Shown one piece after another: positions 11,616 through 22,291 of a stretch of DNA of 40,761 nucleotides. The stretch is from positions 32,501 to 73,261 of the forward strand of contig ADNK01002961.1 in NCBI GenBank assembly GCA_000320545.1, written 5' to 3'. Both the position numbers and the translations under genes were made by a program. The first letter of the stretch is position 1. The number at the start of each line of letters is the position of its first letter. The notes beneath the pieces were generated by a model. That model was not told the origin of the DNA. It did not search any database and worked only from the letters and a program-made list of their open reading frames with translations. This DNA comes from Bigelowiella natans CCMP2755 (taxonomy: Eukaryota; Cercozoa; Chlorarachniophyceae).

Positions 11616-12242
11616 TTATTGCAGTCCAACATAAGGGGGGGGGGGGAGGTACACCTGCACGGCTGCAGCAATGCGCCTCTGGCTGAAGATGTACACATCC
11701 GCATCCTTTCTTTTTTGCTTGTTCCTTCGTCGAATACAAGCCAGAAGCTGATGATTGCCAAGGTGTGCGTGTGTTAACGATGCGTCCAATGATCGATCGT
11801 TAGAATTAGAGGAATGAAATGCTTACAATGCAACAACAGCAGCAGAGCAGAAGGAGGACACCAGCACAAACTAAGATGAGAAGTAGCACCTGAATGAACA
11901 CGGATCATGAGCTCATATCATCATATCAAGCACATCGGGCAGATTGTAAATTGCGTTTTTCAGACGCGAAAAGTGGGAAATGAGATCCACTCCAGGTCGA
12001 CCACTCCATAGACTCTCTCAAATAATAAAATATTGAATGGCACATAAAGATTATTGTCACCGTGAGCCCCCCTCCTCCACCGCCATTTGAATCTGCGTCC
12101 AAGAGCGTGGTATTAGTGCTGTTTGCTGTCGTCGGGCTCAGCGTGGGCGCCTAAGTGTTTGGTTGTATGTATGCGTAAATTCGGACCGAAATAACGGTGG
12201 AGTTCTAGATATGTACAGAGACAGAATCATATAATATATATT

Positions 12243-12281
<39 letters not shown>

Positions 12282-12359
12282 CTATATATCAAATGTATAC
12301 TAACATATATAATATTGATTCTCAAAGCTACGTCCAGAATATATAATTTTATATAAAAT

Positions 12360-12399
<40 letters not shown>

Positions 12400-13540
12400 T
12401 ATTTATTCACACTATACATATTATTTATAGACGTTTGATTCTCAAAGCTGCGCTTTGCTTCAAAAAGAGGACTTACCGCAATTGTAGGCGAACTTGATAA
12501 GAATGCAGCGGATGGTGCTTGGGTGTGATTGTATGTCATAGACGTCGGCGCCTGTGAGAATATTGGCGAAGTGGAAGGATACAGTGTGGGATTCACTGTT
12601 GGGACGCGTGATGGAGAGGATGATGGATCGATCGATGGCGCCATTGTTGGGCCGAATGATGGCGACGCTGTAGGTACCATCGAGGGATTAATTGTCGGAC
12701 TAATTGATGGAGAGGATGAAGGACTTAAAGATGGTGCCGTTGTTGGCCCGAATGATGGCGACGCTGTGGGAGTCATTGAAGGGTTAGATGTTGGATTAAT
12801 TGACGGAGAGGATGAGGGACTTATAGATGGCGCCGTTGTTGGCCCGAATGATGGCGACGCTGTGGGAGTCATTGAAGGGTTAGATGTTGGATTAATTGAC
12901 GGAGAGGATGAGGGACTTATAGATGGCGCCGTTGTTGGCCCGAATGATGGCGACGCTGTAGGAATCATCGAGGGATTTGTTGTCGGACTAATTGATGGAG
13001 AAGATGAAGAATAGACAGCGACTGTTGGACTGGAAGATGGTGAGGCTGTAGGAAATACCGAAGGGTTACTTGTTGGGTTAAGAGACGGCGAGGATGAGGG
13101 ACTTATAGATGGCGCCGTTGTTGGCCCGAATGATGGCGACGCTGTGGGAGTCATTGAAGGGTTACTTGTTGGGTTAAGAGATGGAGAGGATGAAGGACTT
13201 ATAGATGGCGCCATTGTTGGGCCGAATGATGGCGACGCTGTAGGAATCATCGAGGGATTAATTGTCGGACTAATTGATGGAGAAGATGAAGGACTTAAAG
13301 ATGGTGCCATTGTTGGCGATGCTGATGGGTTCGCCGTAGCACAAGGATCTGTCCCAAACCTCGGAAGCTGCGAAGATATGAGGGCGCTAGAAGTGGAGAA
13401 GTCGTTGTAACTTTGAACACTACCAACGCACCAGCCACTGAGATCCTATATTCGTGTACACGATGAAATCATAAACGCTTATTTTTGGCAAGACAAAGAC
13501 AATGCGAGCGTGAAACTAAATAGAGAGAGAAATAGAGAGA

Positions 13541-13583
<43 letters not shown>

Positions 13584-14325
13584 TAGGATAAAAACTATTA
13601 TATTCTTCTACAGCGAGAGGGCCAAGTGCTCTCCTAGCTTGCAGGGACCCTTTCCCCTCTGCAAACACAGTGGGACTCTAGGTTTGCAGTACCTGACTAA
13701 ATACGGATGCTCCGTTGAACGTGTGCGCCATGCTCGAGACCGACTGAACGTTCCAACTAGTAACACTTTGATTGAACGCCGAAGCTTGGTAAAACATGCT
13801 TTCCATCGTCGTGACTGCACTCACATCCCAGCTACCAATGGCCCCATTAAATGCGGAGGCCTGGTAGAACATCTTGTCCATCATTGCGACCTTGCTAGTG
13901 TTCCAAGTGGCGACGTTGCCATTGAACGAAGCTGCGTTATCGAACATCTGCGTCATGGTTGTGACTTTGGAGGTGTCCCAGCCGCTGAGGTCTCGGTTGA
14001 ACGAGCTGGCACCGCGAAACGTTTGGTACATGTTGGTAACACTAGATACATCCCATCCCGAAATGTCTTCGTTGAAGGAGCTCCTCCCGTTGAACAGGCC
14101 ATTCAATGAAGTGACATCACCGGTGTACCAATTGACAATGGGGCCGTACTGCGCCTCGGCGCCGACTTTGTACCCGAACCAGTAGCTCACTGCTGCAGTT
14201 ATGGTGCCATCGGTTATGGGGTCGCAGTCCACATTGCCCGTGTTCGTGGTTGTGCATGCAGCACTAGACAGGAGGCAAAGGCTTGTTGTGAGAGCCTGTA
14301 GCACTGGACGACTCTGCCGGGGCAT
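11616..14325 (-). CDS. BspA/DUF285-type type I surface protein with Pro-Ser-Thr stalk and one TM helix
   Basis: Exons, all phase 0: 14325-13693, 13445-12477, 12150-12061, 11889-11827, 11747-11616; 628 residues. The start chosen (MPRQSRP) gives a signal peptide ending near CTTTNTG. Residues about 50-225 are tandem 25-residue BspA-like (DUF285) repeats with the pattern SFNxDIxxWDVSxVTxMxxMF, closing with [13 protein letters not shown] and a Cys typical of the repeat cap. Then comes a long stalk of SPSSSPSxxPTxNPSxxPTA repeats, a short Asn/Thr/Gly segment (exon 3), a membrane helix of Leu/Val/Cys ([20 protein letters not shown], exon 4) and a basic cytoplasmic tail beginning [18 protein letters not shown]. 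This is the architecture of a surface adhesin or recognition receptor. The function is inferred. A poly-C run codes Pro residues near the C-terminus. Confidence 0.85.
12240..12396. repeat. two (TA)n microsatellites in a BspA-gene intron
   Basis: (TA)n at about 12243-12273 and about 12362-12396, separated by a pair of similar sequences: 'ttgattctcaaagct.cg' occurs at about 12316 and again at about 12433. The whole lies in the intron between stalk exon and exon 3, so translations of it (Tyr-Ile runs) are spurious. Confidence 0.8.
12598..13330 (-). repeat. 96-bp tandem repeats encoding the PSxSPS stalk
   Basis: The period is 32 residues (96 bp), built from eight four-residue units such as [32 protein letters not shown]. 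About seven copies are present. Several are almost identical in DNA sequence (12731-12826 against 12827-12922, for instance), which points to recent expansion or gene conversion. One copy near 13005-13040 is interrupted by VAVYSSSS. Confidence 0.85.
13528..13581. repeat. (GA)n microsatellite in BspA-gene intron 1
   Basis: GA-rich tract, nearly perfect from about 13546, between the DUF285 exon and the stalk exon. Confidence 0.8.
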
Positions 14326-15207
14326 CGAGAGGCCCCCTTTCAATTGTAGAGCACCGTGGTTACCGGACGTTTACGCAAAACCGATTGCCTTGTCGCAGGA
14401 TCAGGACCTGCGCGAATCCTCCGCGTTTTGCTCGTGCGCATTTCCCTCCGCGCGTGCCTTTCTGGCTCTGGCTTCTCACGAGGCAAAATTTAGCATATTT
14501 TACGTAATTATGTCCTCGAGGCCTTGAGCATGGACGAGCCTGGACAGTGCGTTTCGTTTCTGTTTCTTGAATCTTAAAAAGACGACAAGGCTCCGAGCGC
14601 TTTTTTTTTTCCTTATTTTGTCGAGTTACCCAATACAGATGGAGATTTTGAACAGCGACAACGATTACGACAGCATTTTGCACTTCGTAGTTGCTCCGAC
14701 ACGATCTGCATTCCAAGAAGTCGTGACGACAAAGAAAGTCGGGTTGTCGTACCTAATTTTTGCGGCTTTATCTTTTCCAGAAAAACTGCGCTTGACCGAA
14801 GCGCGTGGGGTTCGAAGTGTTCGGAGAATGTGTTCTGCATAATTTGGCGGTGATTCTAGACTGCGACAATGAATGTAGTTTGTCGTAGTATAAAAACATG
14901 ATATTTTTCTTCCTTCCTCTGGTAGTCATCATCATAACCCATCCGCCCCTCCTCCGTTCGCACCATTCGTACTACCTCGAGAAGAGCAAACTAGTCTTAG
15001 ATTCGAGAGGCATTCTCCTGTTTCCGTAAAAGTAATCATTGGATCGTCAATCTCCTTCGTCAGGAGGTCGTTTCAGGTCTCTCCTCCCAAGGAATCCCCA
15101 TTTGCTTTTCCATGATCATATCCATTCTCAGCGTGTGAAGAACCGCACTCGGCAGTATAAGCGACGCCTTAGTCTTCGAGCAAAGAGGCGATTTTCTGCT
15201 CAGCGGT
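14326..15207. promoter_or_regulatory. divergent intergenic region
   Basis: About 0.9 kb upstream of both the BspA gene (-) and the uncertain plus-strand gene. Open frames at 14567-14842 (+) and 14360-14716 (-) overlap and have no splice-supported extension, so I do not call them. A plus-strand frame at 15039-15261 is Arg/His/Ser-rich and could be a 5' exon of the next gene, but its GTGAGT donor phase does not fit the following exon. Confidence 0.35.
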
Positions 15208-16046
15208 ATGTTCCATCGGACCAGTGGTACCGCAAACCGAACACTCGGCATGACAGCTACAAGTGAGTCAGCTGCCCTTCCCCAAGTTCCAGCGATCACC
15301 ATCGCTTGTCGCGGTTTCGATGCGCAGCGGGGAAAAAACTTCCTTGAAACGGCATGCATGCTCACTTGTTTCCATCGTTGGTGTGTGCTTTCGGTTGAAA
15401 GGTTTCCTGCAGATGTAATCGAGGCTTTGCGCCAAGAGCAGCAATGTGATCGAAAAATGCTACAGAGAGGGGAAGACAACAGAAATTTATCGAAGACTGT
15501 CTTAAAGCCGCCTTCAAGTAGCGTCAATAACGAGTGTCGTTTGAAGCGAATCTCCCGCCGACACCGAGCAAGACGCCCTGATAGACCAACAAAGCGCGGC
15601 TCTCTTCTACCTCTTTCACTCCAGGTAGCTCATACGCATTCAAACAGATCACATGTGTGTGTGTGTGTGTGTGCGTGTGTGGTTGTGTGTCTTTGTGTGC
15701 GCTGTGGTATGATGGAAGAGATACACAGTTGACAAGGCCAAAAAAACGTATGAATGGCATTACATCGACAAAGATAACACACGCGCACAAACGCACTACA
15801 TGTACAATACTTAAGAGGAGACCTTAGCGAGTTTGCGAATTAACTTACACTTTGAATACAGACTCTCAGTGTAGTAGGAGATGGAAAGGAAACTAGACCG
15901 CCCCCCCCTCCTGCAGCTCCGTGGACACCCAGTAATCCAAGCTCGACGTTGATCTCAAGTAGATTTTCATCATATCGAGCACATCTTCTTTAGAAAGAAC
16001 ATGCCTTTGACTAGATCCATACAACACACACACACACACACACACA

Positions 16047-16087
<41 letters not shown>

Positions 16088-16614
16088 CACAGAACAATAT
16101 ATAGCCGATATAGAGTCTCTCATAGACTAGAAGCCTTTCGAGCTGTGCCCCCACATCTCTTTTCACTAACCGTGTGTCGCACTGCCGCTGCCTGTTGGCA
16201 CGCGTGTTGATAGCATATAGTCGGCACGATACTAAACACGGGGCCGATTATCGGAGAAGAAACAGCGGCAGAGGCTTTCCCAGAAACCATACTTATGGCA
16301 CCAACGAACTCAACGGTTTCGATCAGAACGCACAGGGGGCCGAAGGTCCTCGTGGAGATGACAACGTTTTCTCGAAAACCCCGCAAGCCAGCGACTCCGC
16401 ATCCGTGATGTCGCAGGTAAAGAATTTGTGGATTGGTGCAAGTGCGGAACCCATGAGTTACAGCGACAGCCCCCCCCCTCCTCGAAAGACAAACACTCAG
16501 ATTCGACCAATGATGTTGTGCACGCGAAGGCACACGAATGAACATACGCACGCATTTGCATTGTCCCATCAACAAACAGAGATATCTTGTATGTATTTAT
16601 TAATATTAAATATG

Positions 16615-16653
<39 letters not shown>

Positions 16654-17156
16654 TTGTACAGATTCGAATACACAGTTGATGTCGTTGTTATGACACTGAA
16701 ACGACCCCCTCCTCGATCCTCGCGCAACAACAGGCTCATGCCCAAGCCCATTCGCATCTCAGCATTCCACAGCTGCGCCAACGAAGAGAGGCTGCCTCTG
16801 GCTTTTTCTCAGACACAACCGTGGGCAGAGTGCAATCCGAAGTCTCCCAACCAGCGGAAACGCGTTGGGACAATGATGACGAGGCTCAAATTAACAGGAG
16901 CGAGGCACTGCTGCGCAGTAGGAGACCCTCTAGCATCACTCCAAGCTCGCCGCGCTCATTATCTCCCGACACTCACATCTTTTCAAGGTCGAAGAATGAC
17001 TTGATTTCACCACTCCCGCACCGCCGCAGCAGCGTCCCACAGGATGATGCACTCCGCGAAGAGAGAGCTGGGAGGCGTCTGAGTCGGCCCATCGGAAAGA
17101 TTCTACCTTTGAACATTAGACGACGAAGATGGAGGCACTGCTTTCATTGCGCATAG
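15208..17156 (+). CDS. unidentified Ser/Arg/Pro-rich protein (uncertain gene model)
   Basis: I do not recognise this gene. Probable exons: 15208-15624, 15862-15958, 16221-16416 and 16734-17156. The last exon is the best: 141 codons of disordered sequence rich in Ser, Pro, Arg and Gln, with pieces such as SSITPSSPRSLSPD and RRLSRPIGKILP, ending HCFHCA. Its acceptor follows a clear polypyrimidine stretch, and phase 0 matches the CAG|GTAAAG donor of the previous exon, read as DDNVFSKTPQASDSASVMSQ. The first two exons join in phase 0, but the second-to-third junction is out of phase for that reading, so part of the model is wrong. The Ser/Arg/Pro composition recalls phospho-regulated linkers. No catalytic or binding domain is visible. 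(GT)n lies in the first intron, (CA)n(TA)n in the second and (TA)n in the third. Confidence 0.35.
16021..16084. repeat. (CA)n-(TA)n compound microsatellite
   Basis: Intronic dinucleotide tracts. Another (TA)n lies at about 16618-16648 in the next intron. Confidence 0.8.
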
Positions 17157-17945
17157 ACGTGATGCGAAGACGGTACTCGCATGTACATCTTGGCAGCTAC
17201 CGGTGCGCATGCCTTGGTGGAATGCCGCGTCTAGCTCTTGAGCGCTGGCGCTGTGACTCCTTCTAGCCTTCTCTTGATGCACTGTAAGGGTAGCATTGCA
17301 AATCATGAGCTTTTCAAACAACGAACAGGTGTGCATGTCATGATGTGGTGCAAGCCAGCATGCATCTCCACAATTGCGCTGCATCGAGACACCATGCGCA
17401 TGCAAACAAGAAGCATGCCCATTGCACAGCTGCACAGTGACAACGACAACATCCATGAGCTAGTGATTGTTTGGTGATGTCTAGATGTTCTTGCCATGCG
17501 AGCTAACTAGCAAGCGGTACGATGCTCTAGCTAGCTAGTGCTTGCAAATGCACAAAAATCTAGACATGCGAAGAAATTGCACGACATGTGTGCTGAGAGT
17601 GTGACGCAATGATCTGCAAGTCCGATTTCAGCAGCAGCAACTCCATCGCAGCGTCAAATTGTGATGATCGAATGAGTGTGTGATGCCACATTTCACAACA
17701 TCACAACATTTGAGAATTCCACGTGACTGGATCACACATGAATTCTTTGACAATCTGCAATTTCCACATGCATGGCCAAGTTGCAGTTGGTTTTCTCAGG
17801 CACAAACCAGCAAAGTGATGGGCTTCCGTCGGAACAAGTGACCACATTTGATGCAGATTTGAAGCGGTCACATTCAGATTTACTGAAACGAATTTTGAGA
17901 CAAAAAAACACATCATGCTCGCAACCAATCATCATGTCAACGTGA
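17157..17945. other. convergent 3' spacer, CATG/CTAGCTAG-rich
   Basis: 789 bp between two stop codons. Includes 'ctagctagctag' near 17528, many CATGC, TGTGCATG and GCAAATGCA words and no protein-like ORF. Confidence 0.6.
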
Positions 17946-19343
17946 TTAGACTCCGGTAGAACCTGCAGTGGATCCTTCGTTGAACTGAGCAGAAGATGTG
18001 TCGTGCAAAGGGGAGGGGCCTGAGCGAGCCTTGTCAACCACACTTGGCTTCAAGCAGAACTTGTAGACACATGCGAACACAATAGCGCAGAAAACAATGG
18101 CGACTGCAATCGAGATTCCGGCCATAGCTCCTGCACTCATTTGGTCGTCATCATCATCCCCGCCGCTGCTTGCAGGAAGGAATGGCGCGTTCTTCTCCGC
18201 GTCGCAATTCACAACATAAGTCCTATTGAATTCGATGTTGCAGCCCCCGAGGCAGATGTCCTCAAAAACATGGAATCCAGTTTCAATCACCTCCGGAATG
18301 TCAGCGTCGCAGCAAGAATCGTGGTGCGCGACAACAGCGTTCCAAGCCGCCTCACAGGCCGCTGATTGGCAGTTGTCAAGGCTGCAACCGTTGGAGGCTT
18401 CGTTGAGAAAGTTCCATTGGTCCAACACCGCTGCCTGGTTCTCGCAGTCAACTACGCCGCAAGACACGAGCCCGGGGGTTTGGTACGGAGCAATGTAACA
18501 GTGCTGGCAGAAGGGCTCAAAGTCATGAATGCCTTCCTCAATGTTCTGAGGAATGGCATTCGCGTTGCAGCCGGAGTGGTATGATTCGACAATGAAGTAC
18601 GCGTCCTGGCAAACGGGGTTGTCGTAACAGTTGCAGCCCACATTGCACTCATTCTCCACCAAGAGGTTGAAGTTGGTAACAACGCGGTCCATGTCCCTGC
18701 AGTTGACCAGGCCCGCTACGGTGCACTCGCAATCCGGATTAGACTCTGGGATCTCGTCGCAAGTGTTATCGTGCCCATGACCGTGACCCTCTTCCCCATC
18801 CTCTGTAAGAGTAGCGAAAAACTCAATATCTCCATTGTCCGCGTCGATCAGGAAGTGAGCGTCGCGCTCAAATTCTGTCGGAACATGCGCCGTGTAAAGC
18901 CCATAAGGCCCTGCAGTGATAATCGTGAAGGGGTAAAGGCTGTCGAGTGCGCTTTGGTCGAAGACAAGAGTGACCCCAGTGTCCAACGGAAACATTTGGC
19001 CTGCAGTAACCATTTGAGTAGGTGCTTGGATTAGACTCTCCGCGTTGGAGGAGGCAGCCGTGAGAGCAGCTGCAGAGGTGTTTGTCAACGAAATCAGTGC
19101 AATGGCCATTTCGGGATCGGCGTAGGCTGCTTCCAAGAGAGGGCAACCCACCTTTTGGAATCGGAGAGAGTAGCTTCCCACCGGAAGCTCAACGGAGCCC
19201 GCCCATTCGAACTCCGCTGAGGCTAGGGGGGGGGCCAAGGCGGCGGCCAGCAGGAAAGAGAAAAAGCGACTGTGCATATTCGAGGTAGAGGCCTTTCGAG
19301 TTGTGACAGCTCGGGCAAGATTTGATGGGAAGCGACCTCGCAT
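17946..19343 (-). CDS. secreted type I membrane protein with GHGHGH motif and two Cys-rich repeats
   Basis: Single uninterrupted ORF of 465 codons. The second Met (19277) is the likelier start because it opens a clean signal peptide (MHSRFFSFLLAAALAPPLASA). An N-terminal domain of about 150 residues (EFEWAGSVELPVGSYSLRFQ to DIEFFATL) is followed by an acidic linker holding EEGHGHGHD. Two related Cys-rich repeats of about 90 residues come next. Each ends in a matching block: HSGCNANAIPQNIEEGIHDF and HDSCCDADIPEVIETGFHVF. Then an acidic stretch, one membrane helix (GISIAVAIVFCAIVFACVYK) and a short cytoplasmic tail. Alternating His plus Cys/Asp-rich repeats suggest metal (perhaps zinc) binding outside the cell; this is inference, and I cannot name the family. 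It is intronless, like its divergent neighbour, whose enzyme class modifies HxH motifs. Confidence 0.75.
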   Translation of the reverse strand: MRGRFPSNLARAVTTRKASTSNMHSRFFSFLLAAALAPPLASAEFEWAGSVELPVGSYSLRFQKVGCPLLEAAYADPEMAIALISLTNTSAAALTAASSNAESLIQAPTQMVTAGQMFPLDTGVTLVFDQSALDSLYPFTIITAGPYGLYTAHVPTEFERDAHFLIDADNGDIEFFATLTEDGEEGHGHGHDNTCDEIPESNPDCECTVAGLVNCRDMDRVVTNFNLLVENECNVGCNCYDNPVCQDAYFIVESYHSGCNANAIPQNIEEGIHDFEPFCQHCYIAPYQTPGLVSCGVVDCENQAAVLDQWNFLNEASNGCSLDNCQSAACEAAWNAVVAHHDSCCDADIPEVIETGFHVFEDICLGGCNIEFNRTYVVNCDAEKNAPFLPASSGGDDDDDQMSAGAMAGISIAVAIVFCAIVFACVYKFCLKPSVVDKARSGPSPLHDTSSAQFNEGSTAGSTGV

Positions 19344-19821
19344 TCTGCGAATCCGAAACCGGCGCCCAGCCTGGCTGCGGCGAAATTTGCTGCACGGGTG
19401 CGAATAGCCCGTTGTGGGAGATGGGTATCCCCCGATTTCCGGAGAGAATTCGAAAAATTTTCATGTCGCGCATAAAAAATAGCATTAAAATTGGAAATTT
19501 CTTCTTGTAATTGGAGTACTCTTATTTCCCTCCTCTCTGTGCTGCAGCGAGCGCGGCGTACTCGTGCCTTGCCTACGCGCAACGCAGGGCGTTTTTCGCT
19601 CTGGAGGGACGGAGGGGGGCCCGTCGGAGCGCTCGTTAGGGACTGGCGGAGATTGCTCGTTTCACAAAATGCCACAGAGTGCGACTGCGAAAGGAAGTGG
19701 TTCTGGAAAGTGAGGGGGATTTGCCCGAGCCGAGCTCCAAAAACGCTGCGTTTTCGAAAGCGCCTGAAATCGTCGAGAATGCCAATGAGCCATCGTCATC
19801 GAACTGGGAGGGCGCGTACTC
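19344..19821. promoter_or_regulatory. compact bidirectional promoter region
   Basis: 478 bp (about 540 bp if the second Met is used) separates the starts of the GHGHGH protein and the METTL9-like enzyme. Both promoters must be here or overlap the genes. T-rich and A-rich tracts lie near the middle (about 19455-19510), with GC-rich flanks. No specific factor site can be named. Confidence 0.5.
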
Positions 19822-20931
19822 ATGGCACGTAAAGCCTCGGAGAGCAGATGCGTGTGGCATTCTGGTGTTCTCACTGCAGTCATTGTAGCTGTTCTCGCCA
19901 TCACTGGGGGAGCCGTAGGGGAATCTTTAGCCAACGTGCCCGTTCCTCGAAAAGGAAAGCTAATCTCAATGCGAAAATATGCTATTGATGTTGACCGATT
20001 ACTCCTCTCGCGTGATCACTGGCCAGATGTTGATGAAAATGTGCACGTAGCAGCCTCGAAACTCGCAGCCACTTTCATCTCCTCCAAACTCGACGCAACC
20101 TTGGCGGCGTTCCTCGAGGCGTCAGCTGCTGCAACTGCTAGTAGGTGGGGGCAGGTCGTAGCATACGCCAAGCAGCATGCATTCTGGTCGTTGCAGCGAT
20201 ACCTCGGATGGAGTTGGACTGACGCATCTGCTTTCATGGAAATGGCGAAGCTTCATGTTGCGTCAGAGGAGCAATTGCGACGATTATTACTTGGACATGA
20301 GATCGCAGCCGGAAGTGTCGAAGCAAATCCCGTAAGGTTGCTAGACATTGGTGCTGGCGCAGGGTTAGTCACAGATTCCCTCGCAGCTTCGTTAAATATA
20401 ACCGATAGGACAAATGTCGTATGTGTTGAAAACTCAGGCGCTTTGAGGACAATTCTTAAAAAAAGAGGCTATAAAGTGGTTGCCCCTGACGAGTTTTATG
20501 GCGGCAGATTATCGTCGGAAAAGTTCGCTGCAGTTGCGCTTTTGAATCTCCTCGATCGTTGCGATGAGCCTGTTGCGCTCCTGAACAAAGCTCTAGGCAT
20601 GCTGGCACCAGGAGGGCTATTGTTCATAGCAACGGTGCTGCCATTCAATGCGATCGTTCATGAGGGGCAGTTAGGTTCGAAGTGGGGGAAGTCATCCTGG
20701 CGTCTGCCTCGCTCGCCGATTACTTTCAGAAGTATACTTATTAGATCGAAAAAAAGCGCATTTGAAATCAAATTAGCGATCTTCTTGGAGGCCATTCACC
20801 GGCACCACCCACATCTGGATTTAATGAGCTGGACTAGACTTCCATATGTATCGTCAGGGGATACCGTGAGAACACATTTTGCCCTTGACTCCGCGCTAAT
20901 GGTATTTCGCCAGCCGTACTCTGACTGGTGA
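19822..20931 (+). CDS. METTL9 (DREV)-like protein-histidine N-methyltransferase
   Basis: Single exon, 369 residues. Animal METTL9 methylates the first histidine N1 position in proteins bearing alternating HxH motifs where x is small. Here a hydrophobic N-terminal segment (about residues 17-37, VLTAVIVAVLAITGGAVG) acts as signal peptide or anchor. The SAM-binding motif I is LLDIGAGAGLVTDSL. The DREV-family signatures are strong: NLLDRCDEP with the following leader LLNKALGMLAPGG, TVLPFNAIV, and near the C-terminus TRLPYVSSGD. Length is slightly above the human enzyme (about 318). The N-terminal region WDASAFMEMAK-like (WSWTDASAFMEMAKLH) also fits the family. The neighbouring divergent gene encodes a GHGHGH protein, a candidate substrate. 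Absence of introns contrasts with other genes here. Confidence 0.88.
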   Translation: MARKASESRCVWHSGVLTAVIVAVLAITGGAVGESLANVPVPRKGKLISMRKYAIDVDRLLLSRDHWPDVDENVHVAASKLAATFISSKLDATLAAFLEASAAATASRWGQVVAYAKQHAFWSLQRYLGWSWTDASAFMEMAKLHVASEEQLRRLLLGHEIAAGSVEANPVRLLDIGAGAGLVTDSLAASLNITDRTNVVCVENSGALRTILKKRGYKVVAPDEFYGGRLSSEKFAAVALLNLLDRCDEPVALLNKALGMLAPGGLLFIATVLPFNAIVHEGQLGSKWGKSSWRLPRSPITFRSILIRSKKSAFEIKLAIFLEAIHRHHPHLDLMSWTRLPYVSSGDTVRTHFALDSALMVFRQPYSDW

Positions 20932-22291
20932 ATCTAAGAGACATTTTGATATTTCTTTTGTAAGCTTGCTGCGCCTGTCAGAAACTGCAGCAGCTGAAAC
21001 GATTAAATCTTTGACGCTCGTGCTGCATGCTCTAAAAACATGCGAAACTTTTATAACGGCAACTCCATCGATCTACTTAACGATTCATCACATAGATACG
21101 AACACAATGTTTTCGTCATTAGATCAATGGTTACAACACCATGCAATATCACAATGAGAGACTAGCTAGCTAGCACACTTTCACGCAGCTCTAGAGCTTT
21201 GCTTGTAGAATGTAGGCTAGCTAGCTAGCTTTTATTGTGATGTAATGTCAATCTAGCAATGTCTGCTAGTCTAGTAGTCTAGCTAGAATTACAACAACAC
21301 TAGAAACACAGCGAAGTGCCAACAGCCACTAATTAGCTAGATGAAGCCGTGAAATGCACACCTAGCAAGTAAGTTCTAGAGCTTGCTAGACATCTGTTAT
21401 GCCTAGATGCAGAGCTAGTGAGCTAGTGGAGATGCTAGTGGTTTTCAGGTTTGTGCGCGCCAACATACGACTAAATGAATGTTCTCAATTCTAGACTGCA
21501 ATTTTGCCCTACACCATTGATCGTGATGAATCGCTCAGCATTTGCATGCATGTAGCAACACATCAATGACGTGATAGCTAGGTTAGCTTTTGCAACAAAT
21601 GAGGCACAGCTTAGGCTTGCTATCGGGAGATAAAAAAAAAAACAAATTAAAAATCAACTAATTCAAATTGGTCTCGCATCCTCTTTGGAAGAGAGACATG
21701 TCAACATTGACATAGAGAGTTTTCTGTTCATTGTTCTTCTCATTTTAGTTGTGAGTTAACCCAAAACTCAGAATGGATACTAGATGTTGTCTTCGCTCTG
21801 ACGAAAAAAAAACAAGGTTTCAATTTTGAAATAATGTGCCATGACAATGTGTATCCAGCACGTCTAGATGTGAAGTACAAGCACGGTTAACAACTGTGTA
21901 CCAAAGCTTCATCCACAGTTGATCTACAACCATAACACATTCGAATGTGTCCTACTCTTGGGCGGCCTATTTGTAAATAGGTAACTTATGTGGACTCATA
22001 GGAAAGAACTTTTATGATATATCTGCATTAAGTAAATCGATTTTGTAACTCCTATATTTCATTCCACACCACTGATTGGCATGAGATCCGATCCGACTTT
22101 TAATGTGCAGTTGTTACAAAATATTCCTATATACATTTGTACTAATAGCAGAAATTACAACATAGAAGTTGATCAATTTGATACTTACGTCCACATATTC
22201 GACAGTGATGCCTCCGAAAGAATAGTGAGAACGTTCTTAGACAAATCTTAGGTATTCATCAAAGTTATTTTTAAAATATAATACCAGTGAT
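20932..22291. other. convergent 3' spacer, CTAGCTAG/TGCA-rich
   Basis: Between the METTL9-like stop and the zinc-finger gene stop. 21160-21620 is very rich in CTAG (several CTAGCTAGCTAG runs) with CATGCATG. From about 21640 composition turns AT-rich, marking the start of the low-GC block. No gene is seen. Confidence 0.6.

Noticed and set aside
12529-13410. Long plus-strand ORFs encoding Gly-Asp-rich repeats ([11 protein letters not shown] type)
   Set aside because: They are the exact antisense of the BspA stalk repeats, which have signal peptide, DUF285 and TM exons in phase on the minus strand.
15060-15527. Minus-strand ORF of 155 codons
   Set aside because: Antisense to the plus-strand exon at 15208-15624; no splice-supported extension and no domain.
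19189-19675. Minus-strand ORFs across the divergent promoter of the METTL9 pair
   Set aside because: Overlap the promoter and two better genes; no conserved motif.
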